Below, piece by piece: positions 52,208 to 60,937 of a DNA stretch of 64,000 nucleotides; within the stretch, counting starts at the first letter, position 1; the number at the start of each line of letters is the position of its first letter. Source of the stretch: an uncultured Ulvibacter sp. (lineage in GTDB: Bacteria > Bacteroidota > Bacteroidia > Flavobacteriales > Flavobacteriaceae); assembly GCA_943789105.1 (NCBI GenBank), contig CALSSW010000002.1:164950-228949 (forward strand), given 5' to 3'. The notes beneath the pieces were generated by a model. That model searched no databases. It was not told the origin of the DNA and saw nothing but the letters and a program-made list of their open reading frames with translations. The position numbers and the translations under genes are program-made.

Positions 52208-52993
52208 ATGAAAAAAATAGGGTTACCACTTTTAATGATACTGCTATCCTTGCCTATATTAGCGCAGGAAGAAAGGCCTGAGTTAATTACAGACAGACCA
52301 GATGCTACAGAGTCCCCGAGTGTTGTCCCTCAGGGAGCTTTACAAATAGAGACAGGCGCTTTGTTTACCTCTTTTGAAGAGGATGTTTTGCAAACACAAA
52401 CACAAACGCTAACCTATAATACCACACTGCTAAGATATGGTTTGTTAGATAATCTAGAACTTAGGCTGGGTTGGAATGTTGTTGAGCAAAGCAATAAAAC
52501 TACTGGAGATGGCCTAGCTACAATAGAAAGCGGTTTTTCTCCTTTGCTTTTTGGAATGAAAGTAAACATCGCTCAAGAAAAAGGATGGCTGCCCACCATT
52601 GGCCTTGTTGGTCATCTTTTTTTACCATTTACCGCAAGCGAAGATTTTAAACCACAACACACAAGTATTGATTTTAGATTTGCCTTTGACCACACGCTTT
52701 CAGACAGCTCAAGTATTGCATATAACTTAGGCGCGCAGTGGGAGGCAGATAGCCTTGGAGCGGCCTATATTTATACCCTTGCATACGGTTATAGTATCAC
52801 AGATAGCTTTGGTTTTTATGCCGAGTTGTATGGTGATTTACCAGAAAAAAACAGCTCGAATCATTATTGGGATGCAGGTGTCACCTACCTTATTTTACCT
52901 AACCTGCAATTAGATGCAACCATTGGCACAAGTATTACAAAAGGCCAGGACCTTCTGTTGAGTGGCGGTTTTAGCTATAGAATATTTAAATAA
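52208..52993 (+). CDS. Outer-membrane transporter-type beta-barrel protein
   Basis: ATG 52208 (MKKIGLPLLMILLSLPILAQ) gives a signal peptide and 261 aa. The body starts ERPELITDRPDATESPSVVPQGALQIETGALF, typical of the MetA-pathway (phenol-degradation) transporter barrel family, and continues in alternating strands ending GGFSYRIFK. The substrate is unknown. Being between the metal regulator and the metal-binding lipoprotein (8 bp before the latter), it may pass metal across the outer membrane. Confidence 0.75.
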   Translation: MKKIGLPLLMILLSLPILAQEERPELITDRPDATESPSVVPQGALQIETGALFTSFEEDVLQTQTQTLTYNTTLLRYGLLDNLELRLGWNVVEQSNKTTGDGLATIESGFSPLLFGMKVNIAQEKGWLPTIGLVGHLFLPFTASEDFKPQHTSIDFRFAFDHTLSDSSSIAYNLGAQWEADSLGAAYIYTLAYGYSITDSFGFYAELYGDLPEKNSSNHYWDAGVTYLILPNLQLDATIGTSITKGQDLLLSGGFSYRIFK

Positions 52994-53000
52994 ATAGCCC

Positions 53001-53906
53001 ATGAAAAAAAGTATTATTTGCCTATGTGTATTACTCTTGTTTGCTTGTAAAAGCCCCACAAAACCCTCTGGTAAACTCAAGGTGGTTGTTACCACAACAA
53101 TGCTTACAGACCTAGTAAAAAATATAGGCGGTGATCTAATTGAACTACAAGGATTAATGGGGGCAGGCGTAGACCCACACCTGTATAAAGCCAGTGAGGG
53201 GGATGTTTCAAAACTATTTAATTCAGATATTATTTTTTATAACGGATTGCATCTAGAAGGAAAACTAGTAGCGGTTTTTGAAAAAATGGATACTCAAAAA
53301 ACAACGGTAGCTTTGGGTGAATTTTTAGCAAAAGACGGCTTGATTGGGTCAGACTATTTTGCTTCTAATTATGATCCTCACGTATGGTTTAACATCCAAT
53401 ACTTTAAGGAGTTCTCAGATAAAGTAACAAGTGTATTATCAGAGAAGGATCCTAAAAATGCAGCCAGTTTTACAGCAAATAACCTAGCATTTCAGCAAGA
53501 ATTGGATCTCTTGCACACGGCGGTTGTAAACACAATTGCTACCCTTGCTCCAGAGAAAAGAATTTTAGTTACGGCTCATGATGCATTTAATTACTTTGGG
53601 AAGGCCTACGGCTTTAAAGTAGTTGGCCTTCAAGGGCTCTCTACCGCTACAGAGGCTGGGGTTCAAGACGTGCAAAAATTATCTGATTACATTATAGCAA
53701 ATAAAGTTAAGGCTATTTTTATTGAAAGTTCTGTGCCAAGAAGAACCATAGAAGCTTTAGAGGCTGCAGTGCTCTCAAAAGGGCATCAGATTTCCATTGG
53801 AGGTTCTTTGTATAGTGATGCGCTTGGAGATGCGGGTTCTGTAGAGGGCACCTATGTTGGAATGTTTCTCTACAATGTAAAGACAATTGTTAACGCCTTA
53901 CAATAA
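53001..53906 (+). CDS. Metal-binding lipoprotein of a Mn/Zn/Fe ABC importer
   Basis: This 301-aa TroA/ZnuA-like protein has a lipoprotein signal (CVLLLFACKS), KVVVTTTMLTDLVKNIGGD, and ligand His in GAGVDPHLYK, NYDPHVWFN and VTAHDAFNYFGK, with the late Glu/Asp region IFIESSVPRRTIEAL and GSLYSDALGDAG. It lacks the His-rich loop common in zinc-specific ZnuA, so manganese or iron is at least as likely. It lies 8 bp after the barrel gene and 3 bp before the ATPase gene. Confidence 0.93.
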   Translation: MKKSIICLCVLLLFACKSPTKPSGKLKVVVTTTMLTDLVKNIGGDLIELQGLMGAGVDPHLYKASEGDVSKLFNSDIIFYNGLHLEGKLVAVFEKMDTQKTTVALGEFLAKDGLIGSDYFASNYDPHVWFNIQYFKEFSDKVTSVLSEKDPKNAASFTANNLAFQQELDLLHTAVVNTIATLAPEKRILVTAHDAFNYFGKAYGFKVVGLQGLSTATEAGVQDVQKLSDYIIANKVKAIFIESSVPRRTIEALEAAVLSKGHQISIGGSLYSDALGDAGSVEGTYVGMFLYNVKTIVNALQ

Positions 53907-53909
53907 CAT

Positions 53910-54647
53910 ATGACACAAAAAATTGCCATACAAGTAGATGATTTAACCGTAGCCTATAATTACAAGCCCGTGTTATGGGATATAGATTTGGTGATCCCTG
54001 AAGGGGTTTTAATGGCTATTGTTGGGCCTAATGGAGCAGGAAAATCTACCCTTATTAAGGCTATTTTAGGTATTATTGAGCCAATTGCGGGTAGTGTGGC
54101 TATCTATGGAGAGCCCTATAAAAAACAACGAAAACTTGTTGCCTATGTGCCTCAAAAAGGGAGCGTAGATTGGGACTTTCCAACCACAGCGCTAGATGTA
54201 GTGATGATGGGAACCTATGGCAGTTTGGGCTGGATTAAAAGACCTGGTCAAAAGCAAACAAAGGCGGCACTAGAAGCCCTTGAAAAAGTAGACATGCTCT
54301 CTTTTAAAAGCAGACAAATTAGCCAGCTAAGCGGCGGGCAACAACAACGTATTTTTTTGGCAAGAGCGTTGGTGCAAAACGCATCAATTTATTTTATGGA
54401 CGAACCCTTTCAAGGGGTTGACGCCTCTACAGAGATAGCGATTATTAACATTTTAAAAGAGTTGCGTAAAGCAGGAAAAACAGTGGTGGTTGTTCACCAT
54501 GATTTACAAACTGTCCCAGAATATTTTGACTGGGTTACGTTTTTAAATGTAAAGAAAATTGCCACCGGAGCGGTAAAAGACATTTTCAATGATAACAACT
54601 TAACCAAGACCTACGGCATTAATTATAAAGTAGCCGTAAATAAATAA
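53910..54647 (+). CDS. Metal ABC importer ATPase
   Basis: This 245-aa protein has Walker A AIVGPNGAGKSTLIKAI, signature ISQLSGGQQQRIFLARAL, Walker B IYFMDEPFQGVDA and switch His in VVVVHHDLQTV. The second half (VKKIATGAVKDIFNDNNLTKTYG) is typical of the MntB/ZnuC group. It powers import by the two permeases encoded directly downstream. Confidence 0.95.
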   Translation: MTQKIAIQVDDLTVAYNYKPVLWDIDLVIPEGVLMAIVGPNGAGKSTLIKAILGIIEPIAGSVAIYGEPYKKQRKLVAYVPQKGSVDWDFPTTALDVVMMGTYGSLGWIKRPGQKQTKAALEALEKVDMLSFKSRQISQLSGGQQQRIFLARALVQNASIYFMDEPFQGVDASTEIAIINILKELRKAGKTVVVVHHDLQTVPEYFDWVTFLNVKKIATGAVKDIFNDNNLTKTYGINYKVAVNK

Positions 54648-54652
54648 CCTTA

Positions 54653-55777
54653 ATGAGCATCACCGAGTATTTCAACCTGTTATTTACAGACTACACCCTG
54701 CGCACCATTAGCCTAGGGACGTCTGTATTGGGAGCAATTTGCGGAATGCTTGGGAGCTTTGCTGTTTTAAGAAAACAAAGTTTGTTGGGAGATGCTATTT
54801 CGCATGCTGCCTTGCCCGGCATAGCCATTGCGTTTTTAATAACTGGAGCCAAAGACACTAATATCTTACTCTTGGGAGCCTTGGTAAGTGGCTTGATTGG
54901 CGCTTTCTGGATTCGTGGAATGATATCTAAAACACATTTAAAAAGCGATACTGCTTTGGGTCTTGTTTTATCGCTGTTTTTTGGTTTTGGTATGCTGCTT
55001 CTCACCTACATACAAAAACAACCCAATGCCAATCAAGCAGGACTGGACAAGTATTTATTTGGCCAAGCAGCTACTTTAGTAGAGAGTGATGTGTTGCTTA
55101 TGGTACTTGTTACCGCAATAGCCCTTGTGGTTGTACTTTTGTTTTGGAAAGAATTTAAACTTCTACTTTTTGACCAAGACTACGCCAACACACTAGGGTT
55201 TAATACAAGGGTTATCGATATTTTAATTACTTTTTTTATTGTTTTGGCTATTGTAATTGGGCTACAAACGGTAGGAGTTGTTTTAATGAGCGCTATGTTG
55301 TTGGCACCAGCCGCAGCCGCAAGACAATGGACAAGCAGTTTGGCGGTTATGGTTTTTCTTGCCGCTTTAATTGGTGGTTTTTCTGGAGTTTTTGGCACCG
55401 CTATTAGCGCCACACAAAACAACCTCTCTACAGGGCCAGTTATTGTTTTGGTGGCTAGTTTTTTTGTGGTGGTATCTTTTGTTTTTTCTCCCACCCGTGG
55501 GCTTTTGTTTAAGCAAATAAGACTTATAAAAAATAGGCGCGATTTACAGCTCAAAAAAACCCTGCAGTTTATGTATGGTATTGCACAAACCCATGAAAAC
55601 ATTGACCATCCTCACACCATTAGAATATTAAATAATTTTCAAGGTTTTACCAAAAAATCATTGCGTAAAATGGAAGAAAACCAGTGGATATTACTAAACA
55701 AACAACAATGGTCTCTCACTCTAAAAGGGTTTACAGAGGCCCAAAACCTTTTTAATCAACAAACCCAACATGAGTAG
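54653..55777 (+). CDS. Metal ABC permease with winged-helix-like C-terminal tail (1)
   Basis: This 374-aa protein has about nine membrane helices (residues 15-285) with the family features LLGDAISHAALPGIAIAFLI and GVVLMSAMLLAPAAAARQW. After the last helix a soluble tail of about 90 residues (HENIDHPHTIRILNNFQGFTKKSLRKMEENQWILLNKQQWSLTLKGFTEA) looks like a winged helix of the DtxR/MntR kind, ending in a T-x-K-G wing. It overlaps the next permease gene by 8 bp. In Chlamydia a permease-repressor fusion (YtgCR) is known. Confidence 0.88.
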   Translation: MSITEYFNLLFTDYTLRTISLGTSVLGAICGMLGSFAVLRKQSLLGDAISHAALPGIAIAFLITGAKDTNILLLGALVSGLIGAFWIRGMISKTHLKSDTALGLVLSLFFGFGMLLLTYIQKQPNANQAGLDKYLFGQAATLVESDVLLMVLVTAIALVVVLLFWKEFKLLLFDQDYANTLGFNTRVIDILITFFIVLAIVIGLQTVGVVLMSAMLLAPAAAARQWTSSLAVMVFLAALIGGFSGVFGTAISATQNNLSTGPVIVLVASFFVVVSFVFSPTRGLLFKQIRLIKNRRDLQLKKTLQFMYGIAQTHENIDHPHTIRILNNFQGFTKKSLRKMEENQWILLNKQQWSLTLKGFTEAQNLFNQQTQHE

Positions 55778-56930
55778 CCCTCAAATAGAAATACAGATTA
55801 TCGCGGCCCTAGTTGCAGTTTCTTGTGCTATTCCAGGGGTATTTTTGGTGTTGCGTAAAATGGCCTTAATTAGTGACGCTATAAGCCACTCTATCTTGCC
55901 AGGAATTGTTTTAGGGTTTTTTATAACACAAGATCTTAATTCTCCATTGTTAATTATTTTAGCAGCTGGAACAGGAATTATCACAGTGGTGCTAGTAGAG
56001 CGCATCCAAAAAACCGGCCTTGTTAAAGAAGATACAGCCATTGGTCTTGTTTTTCCTGCCCTTTTTAGTGTTGGGGTGTTATTAATTGCTAAAAACGCTA
56101 ATGACATTCATCTAGATGTAGACGCTGTATTGCTCGGCGAGCTAGCCTTCGCTCCTTTTGATAGGTTTTTGCTTTTAGGTATAGACGCTGGGCCAAAAGC
56201 TGCCTGGATTATGGGAGTTATTTTACTTATCACCCTTTCGCTGCTGTATTTGTTTTTTAAGGAATTAAAAGTAAGCACTTTTGATGTGGGCTTGTCTTCT
56301 GCTCTTGGGTTTTCTCCGGCTATCTTACATTATGGCTTGATGTCTGTATCTTCTGTTACTGTTGTGGGTGCTTTTGATGCTGTAGGGGCTATACTTGTGG
56401 TAGCTCTTATGATTGCACCAGCTGCAGCAGCGTATTTGCTTACTGCAGATTTAAAAAAAATGCTGTGGCTATCTGTGTTTTTTGGTGTTTTTGCGGCCAT
56501 TAGCGGCTATTGGTTAGCACACTGGCTGGACTCCTCTATTGCAGGGTCTATTACTACAGTACTTGCTTTGGTGTTTTTGCTGGTGTACTTTTTTGCTCCT
56601 AAAAAAGGGCTGTTGTCTGTCATGTATCGCCAAAAACAGCAGCGCACAGAGGTATCCTTGCTTACCTTTTTACTGCACCTTAACAACCATCAAGAAACAC
56701 AAGAAAGGCATATTAATCATTTAAGAGAGCACATTAATTGGCAACAGGTAAAGGCAAATACTGTTGTAGGATTAGCCCTAGATAATAACCTGATTACCAT
56801 CACAAATGAGGTTATTTCTCTAACAACAAAGGGGCTAAGTTTTACCCAAACCGCCCTGGAGTATATCATTACAAATAAAGACGATAAAATAGAACACCTT
56901 AAGGATGACTTCTTTTTGTTTAGAGGGTAG
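55770..56930 (+). CDS. Metal ABC permease with winged-helix-like C-terminal tail (2)
   Basis: This 386-aa permease has LVLRKMALISDAISHSILPGIVLGF and GAILVVALMIAPAAAAYLLT in the membrane part (about 1-280). A C-terminal soluble tail of about 100 residues has HINHLREHINWQQVKANTVVGLALDNNLITITNEVISLTTKG, again a winged-helix-like pattern, only loosely similar to that of the first permease. The two probably form a heterodimer. A short gene follows at once. Confidence 0.88.
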   Translation: MSSPQIEIQIIAALVAVSCAIPGVFLVLRKMALISDAISHSILPGIVLGFFITQDLNSPLLIILAAGTGIITVVLVERIQKTGLVKEDTAIGLVFPALFSVGVLLIAKNANDIHLDVDAVLLGELAFAPFDRFLLLGIDAGPKAAWIMGVILLITLSLLYLFFKELKVSTFDVGLSSALGFSPAILHYGLMSVSSVTVVGAFDAVGAILVVALMIAPAAAAYLLTADLKKMLWLSVFFGVFAAISGYWLAHWLDSSIAGSITTVLALVFLLVYFFAPKKGLLSVMYRQKQQRTEVSLLTFLLHLNNHQETQERHINHLREHINWQQVKANTVVGLALDNNLITITNEVISLTTKGLSFTQTALEYIITNKDDKIEHLKDDFFLFRG

Positions 56931-56955
56931 CTGTATTTTTAATACCACCACACCT

Positions 56956-57363
56956 ATGAAAAAATTACTATTTATTTTTAGTATCGTGAGTATTATGGTT
57001 TCTTGTCAAGTATTGGCTCAAAAACAAGACACCCCTGAGACTGTTTTTAATATTCCACTTACTAAAACGAGCACACATAACGGGGTCTCTATAACCCTGG
57101 TTGCCGTTATAGAAGATTCTAGATGCCCAAGAGACACCACCTGTGTCTGGGAAGGTAAAGCTTCAGTGAAAATTCTTGTTAGGGCAACTGGTGAAGACCC
57201 ACAAGAGATAACAGTGGTTTTTCAAAACGACTCTCAAAATGTTATTGCCACCACAAACGATACAGTATTTACGGCCCTGAAATTACTTCCGTATCCTGGT
57301 GGGACTACCAGCAAAGAAATAGGGTATCAATTACAAGTTTCCAAGAAAGGAATTAAACTTTAA
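56956..57363 (+). CDS. Small secreted protein with DSRCP/CVWEG motif
   Basis: I do not know its function. ATG 56956 gives 135 aa with a signal peptide (MKKLLFIFSIVSIMVSCQVLAQ; VSC may form a lipobox, leaving Cys 18 acylated). The body contains EDSRCPRDTTCVWEGKASVKILV, a motif I recognise from a group of small Bacteroidota envelope proteins, with two Cys that could form a disulfide. It lies 25 bp after the second permease gene and probably ends that operon. Confidence 0.7.
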   Translation: MKKLLFIFSIVSIMVSCQVLAQKQDTPETVFNIPLTKTSTHNGVSITLVAVIEDSRCPRDTTCVWEGKASVKILVRATGEDPQEITVVFQNDSQNVIATTNDTVFTALKLLPYPGGTTSKEIGYQLQVSKKGIKL

Positions 57364-57383
57364 AAAAATAGCATACAGCTCTT

Positions 57384-57542
57384 TTAGTGACACCCACAAT
57401 TGTCATTGCCGCATTTTGTGTTACCACCATCAAGGGTGCCAACAGTTTTTTTCTTTTTAGATACAACTGCAGACCACACAAACTTGTTAACCAAATAACC
57501 AGCTGCTGCCAAAAATGTAAAAAGTACAAATAGTTCTTGCAT
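57384..57542 (-). CDS. FeoB-associated Cys-rich membrane protein (52 aa)
   Basis: This gene is too short for the ORF track; I read it directly from the minus strand. Its 52 residues start MQELFVLFTFLAAAGYLVNKFVW, one membrane helix, then a basic turn (SKKKK) and a C-terminal Cys-rich end KCGNDNCGCH. This is the usual form of the small protein encoded after feoB in Bacteroidota. It starts 6 bp after the feoB stop. It probably assists FeoB in ferrous iron import or binds the metal at the inner face; this is inferred. Confidence 0.85.
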   Translation of the reverse strand: MQELFVLFTFLAAAGYLVNKFVWSAVVSKKKKTVGTLDGGNTKCGNDNCGCH

Positions 57543-57548
57543 TGTTAA

Positions 57549-59648
57549 TTATTTAAACCATTGATATGCGCCAAGAGCAGTTATATAAGCAATGGCGGTC
57601 ATTATTATTAATTGCCATAGGGGCCATTTCCAACTATTGGTTTCTCGTTTTACTACAGCAAGTGTACTCATGCACTGCATAGCAAAAGCATAAAAAAGTA
57701 ACAGAGAAACCCCACTAGCAAAATTAAAAAGTGGTTTTCCGGTTTTTACATTGGTTTCTGCGGCCATTCTGTTTTTAATGGTTTCTACATCATCGTTTCC
57801 AACACTATAAATAGTGGCTAGGGTACCCACAAACACTTCTCTTGCCGCAAAGGAGCTGATGAGCGCAATACCAATTTTCCAGTCATAGCCCAGAGGTCTT
57901 ACGGCAGGCTCAATAAACTTACCCGCGTGGCCAATATAACTATGTTCTAGTTTAAATGCTGCTATTTTTGTTTCTAACTGGTTTTGGGAAATAGAAGTTT
58001 CTAGGTTTTCTCGTTGTACGATAGTTGCGGCATTATTAAAATCTCCAGGACCGTAAGAGGCCAATACCCAAAGTATTATAGAGATCGCTAGAATAATTTT
58101 ACCGGCACCAAGTACAAATGACTTTGTTTTTTCTACCACTGTAATACCTACATTTTTAAAAAGAGGTAATTTGTAGTTCGGCATTTCTATTACAAAAAAT
58201 GTTTTACTGCGTATTTGTAACACTTTGTCTAGCATCCATGCAGATATTATTGCCGCTCCAAAACCTAACAAATACATAAACATTAGCGTAAGTGCTTGTA
58301 GGCTAAAGATGCCCAAAACGCGCTGATCTGGGATCACTAAGGCGATAATAATAAGGTACACAGGCAGTCTTGCAGAACAGGTAGTAAAAGGGGTCACTAA
58401 AATTGTGATAAGACGTTCTTTCCAGTTTTCTATATTACGGGTTGCCATAATTGCGGGTATGGCGCAGGCAGTACCTGCGATGAGCGGCACCACACTTTTG
58501 CCACTTAATCCAAAACGGCGCATGACACGATCCATTAAAAATACTACTCGGCTCATATAGCCGCTTTCTTCTAGTATAGATATAAAGAAAAACAAAAAGG
58601 CAATTTGTGGTATAAAAATAATAATACCTCCCAGGCCAGGAATAATACCCTCTGCAATAAGGTTGGTAAAATCTCCGGCAGGCAGAGTGTTTTTTGCCCA
58701 TTCGCCCAGAGAGGCGAACGTGCTGTCTATAAAATCCATGGGGTAGCTACTCCAGTCAAAAATGGCCTGAAAAATTAGCAATAAAACCCCCAAGAAAATG
58801 ACATAGCCCCAAAACGTATGCATTAATACACGGTCTAATTTACCGCGTAAATCTTTGGCATTTTCTTTATCTACTAAAAGTGTTTCTTTAAGCACCTGAT
58901 TTATAAACTGGTAGCGTTTGATGGTTTCTTTTTGTTGTAATCTTTTAAGGTTACTTATACTTTCTGTTTTAAAACTAGTGACCCCTTTGAGTTGGTTTCT
59001 GTCTAGTTTTCCAAAATTTACATCTTGGGTAATAACCAGCCAAAGCTTGTAAATGTCTTGATTTGGGAATGTTTTTCTCAGCCTGTCAAAATACTCTGGG
59101 GCAATACTAGAGGCATTTAAGCAAGGGGTAACAGACAGTCTTTTGTAGTTGGTGATAAGTTTTTTTAAGGCTTCAAACCCCTTATTTTCACGAGAACTAA
59201 TAAGGGCTATTTTTGTTTCTAGGCGCAGTTCTAGTGCTGCAATATCTACCGTGATTGCCTTACGCTTCATGCGGTCTGCCATGTTTATAACCAGTATAGT
59301 GGGGATGCCTAAATCTTTAATTTGAGTAAAGAGCAGTAAATTTCTTTTTAGATTTTCTATGTCTGTAACCACAACGGCAACATCTGGAAAATCTTTGTCA
59401 TTTTTATTAAGCAGCAGCTCAATAACAACATTTTCATCTAAAGAAGAGGCGTTAAGGCTATAGGTTCCTGGCAAATCAAGTACATGTGCTTTTACTCCGC
59501 GGTCTAACCTGCAGATCCCTTGCTTTTTCTCAACAGTAATTCCAGGATAGTTTCCCACTTGTTGGTTTAGCCCAGTGAGTCTATTAAAAACAGATGTTTT
59601 CCCTGTATTAGGATTTCCAATTAGTGCAACGTTAAACTGTTTTGCCAT
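57549..59648 (-). CDS. feoB: Ferrous iron transporter FeoB
   Basis: This 699-aa protein has an N-terminal G domain: G1 LIGNPNTGKTSVFNRLTG, the switch GNYPGITVEKK, G3 LDLPGTYSL and G4 VINMADRM. About eight to ten membrane helices follow, with GFGAAIISAW and AREVFVGTLATIYSVGND typical of the Gate domains. It imports Fe2+ across the inner membrane. Its start overlaps feoA by one base, and it is followed by the Cys-rich partner. Confidence 0.96.
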   Translation of the reverse strand: MAKQFNVALIGNPNTGKTSVFNRLTGLNQQVGNYPGITVEKKQGICRLDRGVKAHVLDLPGTYSLNASSLDENVVIELLLNKNDKDFPDVAVVVTDIENLKRNLLLFTQIKDLGIPTILVINMADRMKRKAITVDIAALELRLETKIALISSRENKGFEALKKLITNYKRLSVTPCLNASSIAPEYFDRLRKTFPNQDIYKLWLVITQDVNFGKLDRNQLKGVTSFKTESISNLKRLQQKETIKRYQFINQVLKETLLVDKENAKDLRGKLDRVLMHTFWGYVIFLGVLLLIFQAIFDWSSYPMDFIDSTFASLGEWAKNTLPAGDFTNLIAEGIIPGLGGIIIFIPQIAFLFFFISILEESGYMSRVVFLMDRVMRRFGLSGKSVVPLIAGTACAIPAIMATRNIENWKERLITILVTPFTTCSARLPVYLIIIALVIPDQRVLGIFSLQALTLMFMYLLGFGAAIISAWMLDKVLQIRSKTFFVIEMPNYKLPLFKNVGITVVEKTKSFVLGAGKIILAISIILWVLASYGPGDFNNAATIVQRENLETSISQNQLETKIAAFKLEHSYIGHAGKFIEPAVRPLGYDWKIGIALISSFAAREVFVGTLATIYSVGNDDVETIKNRMAAETNVKTGKPLFNFASGVSLLLFYAFAMQCMSTLAVVKRETNSWKWPLWQLIIMTAIAYITALGAYQWFK

Positions 59649-59902
59649 TATATATTTAGGCTTGTGCTAAGGTCTTGTTTGATAATTTCAATCTCAATTT
59701 GTGCAGCTGTTTCTTTACGAATGGCCAAATGAGCCCCGTTTACAGTAAGGTACATCGGGTCTTGAAAAGGTGCTGTTTGCACAAGAGCTACTTCATTGCC
59801 CGGAAGGCAACCCATTTCTAGGAGTTTAAGAGGCACAACATCTACAGAAAACTCTTTTATTATACCGCGCTGTCCTTGTTTTAATGAAGCAATGGTCGCC
59901 AT
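59648..59902 (-). CDS. feoA: FeoA-family protein
   Basis: ATG 59902 (MATIASLKQGQRG) gives 84 aa; the longer ORF-track start is an upstream in-frame ATG that would put eight extra residues over the leader. It is a single SH3-like FeoA domain (LKQGQRGIIKEFSVDVVPLKLLEMGCLPGNEVALVQ), and YLTVNGAHLAIRKETAAQIEI ends it. It assists FeoB, with which it overlaps by one base. Confidence 0.95.
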   Translation of the reverse strand: MATIASLKQGQRGIIKEFSVDVVPLKLLEMGCLPGNEVALVQTAPFQDPMYLTVNGAHLAIRKETAAQIEIEIIKQDLSTSLNI

Positions 59903-59927
59903 TTTATTTAGATTGATTTTAAACAAG

Positions 59928-59958
59928 CAAAAATAATTATTTGAAACCTACCCACAAA
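59928..59958 (-). promoter_or_regulatory. feoAB promoter with 12-bp palindrome
   Basis: On the minus strand TTTG, exactly 19 nt, then TATTTTTG (plus 59928-59935). The palindrome AAATAATTATTT (59931-59942) covers part of the -7 box, a position where an iron-responsive repressor could act. Confidence 0.65.
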
Positions 59959-60013
59959 GCTTTGAGGGATGTATTGTGAAATTTTAACGCAACAATTAGG
60001 GGGGTAGTCTTTT

Positions 60014-60712
60014 TTAATAATTGATAAGCCCAAAGAAAATGGACTTCTTTGCTTGGTTTTGTAGTACGTCAATATCGTGCAAGATGCGGTCCATCTCTTG
60101 GGTCTGTGTACCATCATAAAACCCCCGAATTCTTCTTTGGGTATCTATTAAAACAAAATTTTCTGTGTGAACAAGCCCTAGTGGGTCCCCAGGGGTTTCT
60201 TTGGCTACCAGATATTGTTTTCTAGCAAGGTTATAAATCTCTTGTTTGCTACCGGTAACTAGATTCCATTTTGTGGGGTTTACCTTTTTTTGTGTGGCGT
60301 ATTTTTTAAGCTGGGAGACCGAGTCAATCTCTGGCATTACCGTATGAGACAAAAGTAGCACCTCTGGGTTGTCTTGAAGCTTATCTTGCAGCTCCAGCAT
60401 ATTGCTGGTCATTAGGGGGCAAATGGTTTGGCATGTGGTAAAGAAAAAGTCTGCCACGTAAATTTTACCATCATAGGTGTCTTGGGTTATGGTTTGGCCT
60501 TCTTGGTTGGTCAAGCTAAAATCTGAGATGGTATGGTATTTTTTTTGGTGTCTTATATCTTGAGCAACTAGGGCTGCACTTACCTGGGAGGGCTGGTAGA
60601 TTGGGAGCACCTCTATGGGGGTAAGTACACTGTAAATAATAGAAATTATAACCACAGACATCATCGTTAAGACAATGGCAAACAGTTTGTATTTTGAAAA
60701 AAATTGAAGCAT
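60014..60712 (-). CDS. SCO1/SenC-family protein
   Basis: This 232-aa protein has one N-terminal membrane helix (FAIVLTMMSVVIISIIYSVL) and a thioredoxin fold outside. The copper-site CxxxC is FFTTCQTICPLMTSNM, and the distal His is in LGLVHTENFVLID. SCO proteins deliver copper to the CuA site of cytochrome c oxidase or act as thiol reductases. It is on the same strand as feoA, 110 bp upstream; feoA has its own promoter. Confidence 0.93.
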   Translation of the reverse strand: MLQFFSKYKLFAIVLTMMSVVIISIIYSVLTPIEVLPIYQPSQVSAALVAQDIRHQKKYHTISDFSLTNQEGQTITQDTYDGKIYVADFFFTTCQTICPLMTSNMLELQDKLQDNPEVLLLSHTVMPEIDSVSQLKKYATQKKVNPTKWNLVTGSKQEIYNLARKQYLVAKETPGDPLGLVHTENFVLIDTQRRIRGFYDGTQTQEMDRILHDIDVLQNQAKKSIFFGLINY

Positions 60713-60834
60713 ATAACTTAAGGCGTGTAGAGTACAAAAATACGACCTAAAATCGATAATAGCTGCTTAGACGGTTTCTTTTTATTGTTACAAAAACAGT
60801 AGAAACAACATTTTTTTTGCACTATATAATAGGT

Positions 60835-60842
60835 TACTTTTG
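60835..60842 (+). promoter_or_regulatory. Predicted -7 element of rseP
   Basis: TACTTTTG fits TAnnTTTG, 95 bp before ATG 60938; the nearest TTG gives only 15 nt. The 225-bp gap between the SCO gene and rseP holds this and the hairpin below, and no gene. Confidence 0.35.
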
Positions 60843-60886
60843 TGCCCAAGATAAAGTAAGGGTTTTTTATGCAGACTCTTTTTTGA

Positions 60887-60911
60887 TCTGGTTTGAAAGA
60901 AATAAACCAGA
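60887..60911 (+). repeat. Leader hairpin before rseP
   Basis: TCTGGTTT and AAACCAGA pair across 9 nt, 27 bp before the rseP start and inside the predicted 5' leader. No T-run follows, so it is not a plain terminator. Confidence 0.4.
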
Positions 60912-60937
60912 AAATAACAATCTATTTTTTTTAAGTT

